Below are positions 34,601 through 46,458 of a stretch of DNA of 64,000 nt, in pieces. The DNA is from Lolium rigidum (Eukaryota > Streptophyta > Magnoliopsida > Poales > Poaceae), in assembly GCF_022539505.1 (NCBI RefSeq), contig NC_061514.1, positions 36,051,769-36,115,768 of the forward strand, given 5' to 3'. The position numbers were made by a program, and so were the translations under genes. The notes beneath the pieces were generated by a model. It worked only from the letters and a program-made list of their open reading frames with translations. It did not search any database and had not been told where the DNA came from. Position 1 is the first letter of the stretch, and every line of letters starts with the position of its first letter.

Positions 34601-36420
34601 ACAGGATTAGGTGAACTGAACTTTCACGCCTACTACAGAAGAAGTAAGAAACTTTCTTGCATCCCATTTGTTTAACTTCAACCTGCATGTGTATGACAAA
34701 AACGTACAGGTTAATGGAACACCAACCAACTTACAATTCAACTACAATGATTCTGAATATACAGTAATACACTGTCATTTGATAAGTCTTTCATTCACAA
34801 ATCAGTAATGTCAACATATGAGTATGATTTTAATGTCGAAACATGTAGTGGAATTGTGGCAATACTGCAATGCAGATTTATTAAGATATATTTGAATTTC
34901 AACACATGATGTGAACAAGTGAGCTTCCCCTCATAGAAGAACTGAACTTTTAGCAAATAAAAAGTGAACCTCCGACCCATAGTGTTTTAAATTAAGCTGC
35001 GATTGCCATGTACTTGTACCGAACTCCGTGGTGGGAATGAAGTGAACTTCAGACAGCAAACATACATCAAAGCAACTAAATGAATGTCAAAAGTTAGTCA
35101 TAGAATCATGTAACAAGCAAGTTTGTAATGATAGCAAACAGAGAAGGAAATTCCAAAAAAAAAAACTTATCGAGAGAAACATGAACTTCAAGCGCACATG
35201 AACCAAACTTCAAGCGCGAAGATCTGAACTGCATCCGAAAATAAACTGAACTACAGCCAGAAACGCGCTAAAAATATAAAACATGCATAGCTATTGATGT
35301 CCAAGGCTATCAATGGTTCTTTTAAATTTTAATATATAATGGCGCGACTTAGCACTAGAGCAGTCTGCCAAACTCATGTTGGCATAAAAGATAAACTAAA
35401 CTTCCACGGATGAACGATCTGAACTTCAGAGCAAAATTGACTGAACTTGATAGGAAAAAGCAAATTTCACACAGTTTTGAGTGCTGGCAGAGGAAGCATA
35501 GTCTATACCTGCTAACCACAATAGTAGAATAAAACTGCAATGTCTTGCTCCCTTGTTTCATTCGAACTCGTCTACTTTTCCAATCTTTTTTCAGAGTCGT
35601 CTTCAATGTATCACATTATAAAAAGCAAGTGAACTTCACCTCATAGACGAACTGAACTTTTACCAACTAGTGAACCTCAGAACCACTGTTTATTAATTAA
35701 CTAGAATTCCATGTACTTGACTGAACTCTGTGGTAGGGAGGAAGTGAACTTCAGACTAGAAAAGATTTTAACTTCCAATTGTGTGTTATTACATCATCAT
35801 GAACACATGATTGAAAATTTTGATGGTCTTTTTGCCTAAGAAGCAGTGACAGAAAAGAAAACTTGGCTGAGAAAGACAACAATGCATTCCTAGACACGCT
35901 CCAGGGAACAATCCACTCTTTTCTGTCATGCATCTACTGCCAACAACACCAGGAGGAACTGCAAACGATCACCACGACGAGCGTATTTGAGGTGCAGAAC
36001 ATGAAGTGAAGTGAAGCATGAATGGTGAGCTTCCGGGTTGTAACCAAGTGGACCTCCGGACATGCGGTTTTATAATGGTTATTTTTAGTGGCGAGATAAA
36101 CTTTTGTTTTTCATTTGCGAGCCGGTTTAGAACAAAGAGTGAACTTCCTTAGCTATTACAAAGCCAACTTTTTGTAAAAAAATCCACCAGAAATATGAAA
36201 ACTTCCTATGTGAACTAATGAAACCTCTCCGGCCAAAATAAATATTACTCCTCCGTAGGTTCAAGTGAACTCCACAACAGATAAGGCCGAACATCAGAGC
36301 GTGTTTAAATTCATCTCGCATAGGCATAAAAACAAACAAGTAGAGGCTATCTAATCATAACATCCTACAATATTATTCACGCTCGTGTATACACACATGC
36401 TATAGGTGATAATACATTAG
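31620..36420. other. Element interior, GAACTTC-rich, no gene called
   Basis: Apart from the motif array this stretch has no credible ORF. One GC-rich island at 34310-34430 has a minus-strand acceptor-like border (GTTGATGCAG/GACGCC) and may be an exon. Confidence 0.35.
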
Positions 36421-36531
36421 AGAGAGAACGAACCGGTAAATGCAGAAATTGCATGGCTCCGGTCTGTGCGGAAAGTAGCCGTGGAGCACACGGGGCCGCG
36501 GACGTGCTTACGTTCGCAAGGACATACCCAG

Positions 36532-36593
36532 GCAGGCAAAGTGTGGCGGCGGAGGTCCTGAATGGTGAGGAGGGAGGTCAAGCATGCTGCCAA
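36532..36593 (-). other. Possible exon inside the element
   Basis: On the minus strand TTCCCTTGGCAG/CATGC and CCTGCCTGG/GTATGT bound a 62-bp GC-rich block with an open frame (CLTSLLTIQDLRRHTLPAW). The family is unrecognised. If real it belongs to a minus-strand gene that would start in the GC-rich region near 37.7-38.4 kb. Confidence 0.25.
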
Positions 36594-37929
36594 GGGAACA
36601 AGCAACAGTTCAGCTATGAAGTGGCAGAAGTTCTTAACCGAAATACTGCAGTTTATCTCTTAAATATGGGCAGTTCTAAACTAAAACAACATCAGTTTTG
36701 CACTCGATTATGTAGTGAGAAAAACCTCGGGACAATACATCATTAAAAGTTCACTTGTGTTTCAGCAGGACACAGTGCAGGCTGTAATCAAATAGCTCAA
36801 TGTTGTCAAAAAATTACTCACTGAACTGCTGTTGCATCGTTCAGACTTTCGACTAAACAACAAAATATTTAAAAGGAAGTGCAAGAGAGAGCAAAGCTAG
36901 ATTATAGCAGCTTCTTTTACGCAGAAAAAGAGGGCACCGTACGTCGGCGATAGCAGATTCACAACAACTAAAAGAAATATCTGATATTACCCAATCTAAA
37001 AGAAATAGCTCAATGTAAGCAAGCATGCATATCTTTCTTTTTTGCGATTACAACATGTTTACTGATATCTAAGAAGAAAAATATAATTTATCTCTCAGGC
37101 ACAAACACAAGCATTTACAAGGCACCAAATGCTTGGACATCTCTATTACCCGATCTAAAAGTTATTCCCTGAAAAAAATCATTAGATCCTGATCTGTGAC
37201 TCACATACTCTAGCAGTATAATGCATCAACCAAAAAACAAGCATGCGCAAGAATAAATAATATTTTTTTGCTGCTGCTAATCTACTTCCAGATATCATCA
37301 CTGCAGTTCTCAAATGTACGTAATAAACATCTGAGCCAATTAAATGATGTAGTTCCCAAATATACGTAATAAACATCTGAGCCAATAAAATGCTAGTGAA
37401 GAGCTGGAGGCACCAAACAAATAAAGAGATGAACACGCATACCAACGGGGGACTTGAGAAGGACAAGCGAGTGTGCATACATGATAAGCAGGAGCTAAGT
37501 GAACTTCTTAAGGATAAAAAGGTAGAGAAAACATGGCTGCCACTAAATGAACTTGGAAACCAAAAAGAAGTGAACTTCCACGGAAAGTAAAAAATGCTAC
37601 CAAGGAAGGAAATCGCCACAACGGTGCTTGTCTGCTTGTTGCTGGTAAGAGGAACACGGGAGAGGCGGCACTGCTGGTCACCAACAGTACCGGACTACCA
37701 GGGGATGAGTGGGTGGACTCCCCGGCACCACGCACTGGAGTGTTGATGGAGGCGCGGCGAACGGAGTTCAGCTCCGCCGGAGTTCCGAAGAGGGCACGAC
37801 GTAGTGAGCATCTGGCGCTGTTGGCCGGAGATGGTCGAGATACAGGTCAGGGGCTCGGGCGTCCCCTGCGCCAGCCAATCGCGCAGCAGGGGAAGAAAGT
37901 GACGGATCCGGCCGTGCGCGCGTCAGGTG

Positions 37930-38330
37930 GTGGGGCGGCCGCGGCGGATGGGCGCGAGGCAGGTGGTTGGGGGCGGCGGCGGCCGTGCGAACGGAAGGGG
38001 GCGGCGGATGGGCGTGCGGATGGGGCGTGCGGATGCTGGTTGGGGGCGGCGGGGGCGGCGGCCGGGGGCAGGGCAAGGGGTGGCGGCGGATGGGGCGCGC
38101 GGAAGGTGGTTGGGGGCGGCGGCGGCCGTGCGCGCGGCAGATGGTGGGGGCGGCGCCGGCCGTGCGTTCGACGGGCGGTGGGGGCGGCGTCGGGCGGTGC
38201 GGGAAGCCGGGGAGGAGCAAGGGCGTTGGCCCGCCGGCGAAGGGTGGGGATCGGGGAGGAGCGAGGGGCGTTGGCCCGCCGGCGAAGGGTGGGGATCGGA
38301 TACGAGCGGGGAGGGTCGGGGTGGTGCGGG
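37930..38330. repeat. GC-rich minisatellite region
   Basis: GGTGGTTGGGGGCGGCGGCG-type units recur (about 37968, 38033, 38105). A 45-bp unit starting GCGTTGGCCCGCCGGCGAAG is tandemly duplicated at 38223 and 38268. The long open frames here on both strands (up to 237 aa) are by-products of this G/C-rich repeat structure. Confidence 0.7.
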
Positions 38331-38428
38331 GCGGGTTTTTTTTTCTTTTTACCTTGTTGGGGGGCAATTTTCTCCTCGGGCGTTCGGATGGGGCGTGTTC
38401 GGGATAAGTTAGTAAAGCGGGAATAGGG

Positions 38429-38528
38429 NNNNNNNNNNNNNNNNNNNNNNNNNNNNNNNNNNNNNNNNNNNNNNNNNNNNNNNNNNNNNNNNNNNNNNNN
38501 NNNNNNNNNNNNNNNNNNNNNNNNNNNN
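38429..38528. other. Assembly gap, 100 N
   Basis: Exactly 100 N, a placeholder of unknown true size, lying directly before the right palindrome of the (TA)n-bounded element. Confidence 0.99.
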
Positions 38529-38571
38529 ACTATTCTAGAACCCCTCTTAAGGGGGTTCGAGAATAGTTGGG

Positions 38572-38574
<3 letters not shown>

Positions 38575-38614
<40 letters not shown>
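38575..38614. repeat. (TA)n microsatellite, right
   Basis: A pure TA dinucleotide run of 40 bp directly follows the right end GGGCTC of the element; it mirrors the tract at 29391-29449. Confidence 0.95.
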
Positions 38615-38615
<1 letters not shown>

Positions 38616-39898
38616 CCGCCATGTAGGTCATGTTAGAAAGGAACGCATGAAGAAACTCCATGCAAATGGATTTTTGGAGTCATTTGATTTTTGAATCATT
38701 TGGCGCTTGCAAATCTCTTCTAAAGAGAATGACTGAAATACCGTTCATAGGCCAACAGTTGAACGGGCAATTAACTTAGTGGAAAACATACATGATGATG
38801 TATGTGGTTCACTGGGCATAGTTGTGTGCGGAAGATTCTTCTACTTCATGAAAACTTCCAACAATGAATTGAGTATATATATGTGGATATATTTATTCGA
38901 TAAGGAAGAAGTTTGAAACATTTGAATGGATTCAAATAAATTTCAGCATGAAGTGGAAATCATCGTAATAGAAAAGTCAAATATCTATGATTGGATCACG
39001 GTGGTAATATTTTAATTACAAGTTTTAGCGAACATCTAAGAGAGTTATGAAATTGTTCTATAACTCACGTTTCTTGGAGTATCATAGTGATGATGGAGTA
39101 TCCAAGAGACGTATCCAAACCTTGTTGGATTAATGATGAGATAAAATAAAATGACGCCATTATATTTTTGTGGATTATGCTTTAGAGACTACCGCTTTTA
39201 CACTAAATAGAGCGTCATCATAAATCCGTTAAAATGACACCATATGAGTTATGGCATGAGTATAAACCCTAATAGTCATTTCTTAAATTTTGGTATGCAT
39301 AGCATAAGTAAATGAGTTTAGAACCAAAATCGGATGAATGTCTTTGCTGGTTATCCCAGAGAACAAATTAGGAATTCTTTCCAATATGAAGTCAAAGACA
39401 AAAGTGTTTGTCGATGTTTCTTATTTCCAAGAAATTGTTTCTAGCGAAGTATTTGAGTGGGAGGACAATAGAACTTGATAAGGTTGATGAATCTGAGCAT
39501 GATGATCAGAGTAGCGCAGCATCGGAAATAGTTCTGGAAGCGGCCACGATGATCATGGCTCCCATGTCTACAAAGTGTTATAGTCATGGAGATCGAAATA
39601 CCTATTAAACCTTGTAGGTATGGTTTACTTTGTGATCAAATAAATGATTTGTGAACAAAGGATTGATTTTGAACAATGATAAACCAACTACATACAAAGA
39701 AGCTATGATGGGCCCTGATTCCATTAAAATGGCTAAGCGCCATTAAATCCAAGATAGGTGAATACTTTTTGAAGGTAAATGGATCTATAAAATTGTTGGA
39801 CTCGGATGGAATATCCTTGAAGAATCTCGACTTGTCGAAAAGTTGTTTACAGCAAAGTTCAAAGAGTTGACTATGATAAGATTAGATCTTCCGTAGCG
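38615..39898 (+). pseudogene. Ty1/Copia pol fragment, decayed
   Basis: Short frames in fixed order match Copia pol: a GAG-pre-integrase stretch right after the TA tract (H-V-G-H-V-R-K-E-R-M-K-K-L-H), then the zinc/integrase start (ACKSLLKRMTEIPF), the integrase core (GVSKRRIQTLLD; then LWIML with TLNRASS-like in shifted frames; TPYELWHEYKP), the segment before reverse transcriptase (SGRTIELDKVDE at about 39450) and the start of reverse transcriptase (TYKEAMMGPDSIKMAKRH; GKWIYKI). Many stops and frameshifts make it non-functional. It is cut on the right by the Gypsy B LTR at 39905. Intact pol gives protease, integrase, reverse transcriptase and RNase H. Confidence 0.75.
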
Positions 39899-39904
39899 AG
39901 GCTT

Positions 39905-41062
39905 TGTTGCGGTCAGAAACCCACCGGCGGGCAGCGACGAGCAACACAGTAGAGCCGGGAGGCTCCCAGGACTGCGGCTGGCCCTGGTCCCTCGAGCGAC
40001 GGCCCGCAAAGACTTGTCACGCACGTCCGATGCTGGTGCAAGGGCGTGCCACCTGACCTATACCTGATCAGAAGGTGATGGATTTGCTTCGCTTAGTTTC
40101 CTGCATGGCATACACGTAAACATTAAATACGAGCCTCGATCGGCTCTCGAGTTGTCTCGTGAATCGGCTCAAGGAGCCGATCCACCCATGATTCGTACGA
40201 GGTGTACGATCACATGGTGGTCCTGCTTGATCGATATAAAGCTAAAATGACCTACGATTTAGGGTTTTCACCACATAATCGGAACATCCTACGCGTGATT
40301 GAGCCTGGCGGCCACGTACGGTGATTATAAACCGACCCTAGACAAGGCCTAAAAACCAACATGAAGTTGATCCCCGGAACATCCTGTCTAGGGCTAGCAA
40401 ACTACACCCTACGTGCCACTGGATCCTTCAACCCGTTTGTAAGGCCTAACTATGCAGATATTAAACTAATCTTTGAAGAACAAGGAGCAATCATAACGGA
40501 TCGGATCTACTAAATAAAGATCAAGCGAGGTGCCTCCCTTACACCTAAGATAGGTGTAAGGGCGGCTAGACGTCTAAGGGTTGCACGGACGAAAGCATAT
40601 GATACGATGAAACAATGCTAACCCTAACACATCTATGATAACTACGTTGCTCGCCATCAACAAGGCTTCAGCACGAGCAACGCATGAACAACGAATAAAC
40701 GTGCGCTGCCTAGATCGCAAGATGCGATCTAGGCAGCATGATGCTTACCCGGAAGAAACCCTCGAAACAAGGGAGTTGGCGATGCGCCTAGATTGGTTTG
40801 TGATGAACGTGATTGTTGTTTATTTCAGAAACCCTAGATACATATTTATAGTCCGTAGACTTTCTAATGGGGGAGTAATCCCAACCGTGCACGAGCCAAA
40901 TTCTATCTAACCGACACGTATCCTACTATATTTACAGATACACGGGCAAACTAGCCCAAACTTTGTATACAAGGCCGATTCATGTATTTCTTCCATGTAT
41001 ATCCTTCAAGCCCATCTTCAATCGCGGCCCACCTCTGATCCGGTCAAATTCTGGTGATAACA
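39905..41062 (-). repeat. Gypsy B 3' LTR
   Basis: Homologous over its length to 26811-27973, with many substitutions and small indels. Both conserved hairpins are retained (40529-40563, 40705-40737). Confidence 0.85.
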
Positions 41063-41327
41063 CATGCCCCCTGGTTTTGGAAATGACAATTCCAAAATCA
41101 CTCTGCTTTTTCTTCGTCGGGTCATGTCGTGGCAGAGCAAAACCGTCGCAGTATCCATCATCATGATGCCTTGCCTCCTCAACTTCTCCGCGTGACCTGG
41201 CCAATTTTTTTTTTCTTTTGGGCACCACTTCCTCGGAAACTGCTGTGGCATTGAATCTCCACCATATCCCTTTATTTTAACCGCATCCCCCTTCACATTA
41301 GCACTCCAAAAGCCCTCCTCTGCCACC

Positions 41328-41829
41328 ATGTCTTCTTCCTCCTCTGCCTCGTCGGGTCTTTCCACCCAGTCCTCCCCCTCCCGCGAGCCGACGCCGGAGT
41401 GGGACCCGGAGGAGGCCCACGAGGCCCACATTCGCCGCGCCATAGAAGACGGGGACGAGTCCAGTCACGACTTCTCCATCTGGTCCGAGGACGACAAGTC
41501 CTCGACCGACGGGGAAGTGACCTCCGCTTCCTTGCCGACGGGAAACGGAGGAGGAGAGCGATGACGATCGCTTCTCCTGGGACGACTTCACCTCCTTCGA
41601 GGAGGAGGAGGAGGAGGAGGACGACACCTCCTCCGATGAACCGCCGGCCAAGCGCTTCGGCCCCTGGCCGGGGAACCTCAGCGACTTCGACAGCGACAAC
41701 GACGCTGACGAGGAGGACGAGGACAACGAGGGCCCTGCCGGCGGCCGCGGCAGCAGCGACGACGAGCCAACCGGGAGTAGCGCCGACAGCGGCGACGACG
41801 GCGACGACGAGGGCAGTGACGGCCCATAG
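41328..41829 (+). pseudogene. Antisense acidic ORF (aORF) of Gypsy B
   Basis: This is the homologue of 22325-22778. It has the same GCCACCATGTCTTCTTCC start, a Ser-rich N-terminus (MSSSSSASSGLS), a D/E/S-rich body with an EEEEEEE run, PPAKRFGPW, and a shared end, DDEGSDGP then TAG at 41827. A leader with TATCCCTTTATTTTAACC lies 50-80 bp upstream. The first frame stops at 41562, and the acidic frame resumes at once in another register (SDDDRFSWDDF). The role is unknown; its conservation in two diverged copies suggests it was once under selection. Confidence 0.6.
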
Positions 41830-42294
41830 ATAGGACCCTTAGCATAGGATCAGTAGTAGTAGATGGGGCAATGTATCCTCTGGTACTTCCTTTTGAGAAC
41901 AATCAGCTCTTTATGTAAGGAATCCCGTTATCAGTAAAGAATTTCCTTCAATTTGATTTCGCCGATTTCCTTTATGCCAATTTAGCCGATTTCCCCTCAT
42001 ACTGATTCTGCCGATTGTCAACTTAGTCGATGCTCAATGAGCCGATGGCAACGCATCGGTCCCTCACAATCTATCCTTCATCTCTTCGACTGATGACTTT
42101 GAGATCTGGTGGATAATGTGGAAGACCCATGCCTTCAGGAGAGCCCTAGGACCGTTGCTTGAAACAACTTGACGCTGAAGCTGATACTTCTGCAGAACAG
42201 GTGCCACTTGCTCGCAAATCTCCTCGCGATAGTTTCCAGTGATGCTTTATAATCCTGCTCTGTTTCTTTGCAGCAACAAGATGGCCCAGAGCCT

Positions 42295-43892
42295 TGATGG
42301 CGTGTAACTCACACGTTCGTTGGGAACCCCAAGTGGAAGGTATGATGCGCACAGCAGCAAGTTTTCCCTCAGAAAGAAACCAAGGTTTATCGAACCAGGA
42401 GGAGCCAAGAAGCACGTTGAAGGTTGATGGCGGCGGGATGTAGTGCGGCGCAACACCGGAGATTCCGGCGCCGACGTGGAACCTGCACAACACAACCAAA
42501 GTACTTTGCCCCAACGAAACGAGTGAGGTTGTCAATCTCACCGGCTTGCTCGTAACAAAGGATTAACCGTATTGTGTGGAAGATGATTGTTTGCGAGAGA
42601 AAATAGTAAAACAAGTATTGCAGCAGATTTGTATTTCGGTATTAAAGAATGGACCGGGGTCCACGAGTTCACTAGAGGTGTCTCTCCCATAAGATAAAAA
42701 CATGTTGGGTGAACAAATTTCAGTCGGGCAATTGACAAATAGAGAGGGCATAACAATGCACATACATGTCATGATAAGTATAGTGAGATTTAATTGGGCA
42801 TTACGACAAAGTACATAGACCGCCATCCAAGCTGCATCTATGCCTAAAAAGTCCACCTTCGGGTTATCGTCCGAACCCCTCCGGTATTAAGTTGCAAAGC
42901 AACGGACAATTGCATTAAGTATGGTGCGTAATGTAATCAATAACTACATCCTCGGACATAGCATCAATGTTTTATCCCTAGTGGCAACGAGCACAACACA
43001 ACCTTAGAACTTTCAATCACTGTCCCAGGTGTCAATGCAGGCATGAACCCACTATCGAGCATAAATACTCCCTCTTGGAGTTACTAGCATCAACTTGGCC
43101 AGAGCCTCTACTAATAACGGAGTGCATGCAAGATCATAAACAACACATATGCAATAACTTGATAATTAACATAACATGGTATTCTCTATCCATCGGATCC
43201 CGACAAACACAACATAGAGTATTACAGATAGATGATCTTGATCATGTTAGGCAGCTCACAAGATCCAACAATGAAGCACAATGAGGAGAAGACAACCATC
43301 TAGCTACTTGCTATGGACCCATAGTCCAGGGGTGAACTACTCACTCATCACTCCGGAGGCGACCATGGCGGTGTAGAGTCCTCCGGGAGATGAATCCCCT
43401 CTCCGGCAGGGTGCCGGAGGAGATCTCCGAATCCCCCGAGATGGGATCGGCGGCGGCGGCGTCTCCGGAAGGTTTTCCGTATCGTGGTTTTTCGCATCGG
43501 GGGTTTCGCGACGGAGGCTTTAAGTAGGCGGAAGGGCGAGTCGGGGGCTGACGAGGGCCCACACCACGGGCGGCGCGGGCCCCCCTTGGCCGCGCCGCCT
43601 TGTGGTTTGGCCACCTCGTGGCCCCACTTCGTATGCTCTTCGGTCTTCTGGAAGGTTCGTGGCGAAATAGGCCCCTGGGTCTTGATTTCGTCCAATTCCG
43701 AGAATATTTCGTTACTAGGATTTCTGAAACCAAAAACGAGCAGTAAAACAAGAACTGGCACTTCGGCATCTTGTTAATAGGTTAGTTCCAGAAAATGCAC
43801 GAATATGACATAAAGTGTGCATAAAACATGTAGGTATCATCAATAATATGGCATAGAACAGAAGAAATTATCGATACGTCGGAGACGTATCA
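42295..43892 (-). repeat. Athila-type element C 3' LTR
   Basis: 1598-bp LTR with TG...CA ends; its first 365 bp match 48817-49178. In transcription sense it starts TGATACGTCTCCGACG. The purine-rich tract CTAAGCTTGGGGATGCT lies directly upstream (43893-43909). Confidence 0.82.
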
Positions 43893-46458
43893 AGCATCCC
43901 CAAGCTTAGTTCTGCTCGTCCCGAGCAGGTAAAACGATAACAAAGATAATTTCTGAAGTGACATGCCATCATAACCTTGATCATACTATTTGTAAACATA
44001 TGTAGTGGATGCAGCGATCAAAACAATGGTAATGACAGGAGTAAACAAGTGAATCATAAAGCAAAGACTTTTCATGAATAGTACTTCAAGACAAGCATCA
44101 ATAAGTCTTGCATAAGAGTTAACTCATAAAGCAATAAATCAAAGTAAAGGTATTGAAGCAACACAAAGGAAGATTAAGTTTCAGCGGTTGCTTTCAACTT
44201 GTAACATGTATATCTCATGGATAATTGTCAACATAGAGTAATATAACAAGTACAATATGCAAGTATGTAGGAATCAATGCACAGTTCACACAAGTGTTTG
44301 CTTCTTGAGGTGGAGAGAGATAGGCGAACTGAGTCAACATAAAAGTAAAAAGAATGGTCCTTCAAAGAGGAAAGCATCGATTGCTATATTTGTGCTAGAG
44401 CTTTTATTTTGAAAACATTAAACAATTTTGTCAACGGTAGTAATAAAGCATATGAGTTATGTAAATTATATCTTACAAGTTGCAAGTCTCATGCATAGTA
44501 TACTAATAGTGCCCGCACCTTGTCCTAATTAGCTTGGACTATTGTTTTAACCAAGTGTCACAATGGGGTACCTCCATGCCGCCTGTACGAAGGTCTAAGG
44601 AGAAAGCTCGCATTTTGGATTTCTCGCTTTTGATTATTCTCAACTTAGACATCCATACCGGGACAACATGGACAACAGATAATGGACTCCTCTTTAATGC
44701 ATAAGCATGTGGCAACAATTATTATTCTCATATGAGATTGAGGATATATGTCCAAACTGAAACTTCCACCATGGATCATGGCTTAAGTTAGCGGCCCAAT
44801 GCTCTTCTCTAACAATATGCATGATCCAACCATTAACGTGGTAGATCTCTCTTACTTCAGACAAGACGGACATGCATAGCAACTCACATGATATTCAACA
44901 AAGAATAGTTGATGGCGTCCCCAGAAGCATGGTTATCGCACAACAAGCAACTTAATAAGAGATAAAGTGCATAAGTACATATTCAATACCACAATAGTTT
45001 TTAAGCTATTTGTCCCATGAGCTATATATTGCAAAGGTGAATGATGGAATTTTAAAGGTAGCACTCAAGCAATTTACTTTGGAATGGTGGATAAATACCA
45101 TGTAGTAGGTAGGTATGGTGGACACAAATGTCATAGTGGTTGGCTCAAGGATTTGGGATGCATGAGAAGTATTCCCTCTCGATACAAGGTTTAGGCTAGC
45201 AAGGTTATTTGAAACAAACACAAGGATGAACGGTGCAGCAAAACTCACATAAAAGACATATTCTAAACATTATAAGACTCTACACCGTCTTCCTTGTTGT
45301 TCAAAACTCAATACTAGATATTATCTAGACTCTAGAGAAACCAAATATGCAAACCAAATTAGCAAGCTCTAAGTTTTTCTTCATTAATGGGTGCAAAGTA
45401 TATGATGCAAGAGCTTAAACATGAGCACAACAATTGCCAAGTATCAAATTATCCAAGACATTTTAGAGTTACTACATGTAGCATTTTCCAATTCCAACCA
45501 TATAACAAATTAACGAAGAAGAAACTTCGCCATGAATACTATGAGTAGAGCCTAAGGACATACTTGTCCATATGCTACAGCGGAGCGTGTCTCTCTCCCA
45601 TAAAGTGAATGCTAGGATCCATTTTATTCAAACAAAACAAAAACAAAAACAAACCGACGCTCCAAGCAAAGTGCATAAGATGTGACGGAATAAAAATATA
45701 GTTTCGGGGAGGAACCTGATAATGTTGTCGATGAAGAAGGGGATGCCTTGGGCATCCCCAAGCTTAGACGCTTGAGTCTTCTTAGAATATGCAGGGGTGA
45801 ACCACCGGGGCATCCCCAAGCTTAGAGCTTTCACTCTCCTTGATCATATTGCATCATACTCCTCTCTTGATCCTTGAAAACTTCCTCCACACCAAACTCG
45901 AAACAACTCATTAGAGGGTTAGTGCATAATAAAAATTCACATGTTCAGAGGTGACACAATCATTCTTAACACTTCTGGACATTGCATAAAGCTACTGGAC
46001 ATTAATGGATCAAAGAAATTCATCCAACATAGCAAAAGAGGCAATGCGAAATAAAAGACAGAATCTGTCAAAACAGAACAGTCCGTAAAGATGGATTTTA
46101 TTAGGCCACCAGACTTGCTCAAATGAAAATGCTCAAATTGAATGAAAGTTGCGTACATATCTGAGGATCAGGCACGTAAATTGGCTTAATTTTCTGAGCT
46201 ACCTACAGGGAGGTAGACCCAGATTCGTGACAGCAAAGAAATCTGGAACTGCGCAGTAATCCAAATCTAGTACTTACTTTACTATAAAAGACTTTACTTG
46301 GCACAACAAAACTCAAAACTAAGATAAGGAGAGGTTGCTACAGTAGTAAACAACTTCCAAGACTCAAATATAAAACAAAAATACTGTAGTAAAAACATGG
46401 GTTGTCTCCCATAAGCGCTTTTCTTTAACGCCTTTCAGCTAGGCGCAGAAAGTGTATC
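43893..46458. other. Non-coding 3' interior of element C, repeated PPT-like motif
   Basis: No ORF of note. The motif GCATCCCCAAGCTTAG (minus strand: a purine-rich tract) occurs at the LTR border (43894) and twice more at about 45753 and 45811, suggesting extra polypurine-like sites. Confidence 0.6.

Larger units (their letters stand above)
29501..37576 (+). repeat. Dispersed GAACTTC motif array
   Basis: The heptamer GAACTTC, mostly as AGTGAACTTC, occurs about 30 times on the plus strand. Eight copies fall in 29501-29696, others near 30440, 30463, 31905, 32043, 33710, 33805, 34051, 34275, 34568, 35042, 35420, 35631, 35746, 36140, 37500 and 37570, with many one-base variants between. The reverse form GAAGTTC was seen only about twice. 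Several copies read GAAGTGAACTTC, a near-palindrome. Chance would give less than one copy per strand in 8 kb. Confidence 0.8.
29451..38574. mobile_element. Unclassified (TA)n-bounded element with palindromic ends
   Basis: Both ends abut long TA tracts. The left end has GTCTGC, then a perfect 24-bp palindrome (TATTCTCGAACC and its complement, 29457-29480), then another ACTATTCTCGAACCC. The right end has an imperfect palindrome, ACTATTCTAGAACCCC ... GGGGGTTCGAGAATAGT (38529-38567), then TGGGCTC. CTATTCTCGAACC thus forms inverted terminal repeats. The interior carries about 30 exact GAACTTC motifs. No transposase was recognised. Rice Micron elements are also found in TA microsatellites, but I see no sequence link. 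A 100-bp gap lies just inside the right end, so continuity there is assumed by the assembly. Confidence 0.5.
39905..42294 (-). mobile_element. Gypsy element B (same family as A), interrupted
   Basis: The LTR 39905-41062 (1158 bp; TGTTGCGGTCAG ... GGTGATAACA) is clearly homologous to the Gypsy A LTRs but more diverged. Next comes the polypurine-type border (CATGCCCCCTGGTTTTGG on plus), the antisense acidic ORF (41328-41829) and an ATCGG hairpin region (about 41960-42060). The interior then stops at 42294, where the Athila-type element inserted. The remainder, including gag and the second LTR, is not in the window. Confidence 0.82.

Noticed and set aside
37713..38426. Long overlapping ORFs (up to 237 aa plus, 199 aa minus) rich in Gly/Arg or Pro/Arg
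   Set aside because: They come from GC-rich tandem repeats that leave both strands open; no domain and biased composition.
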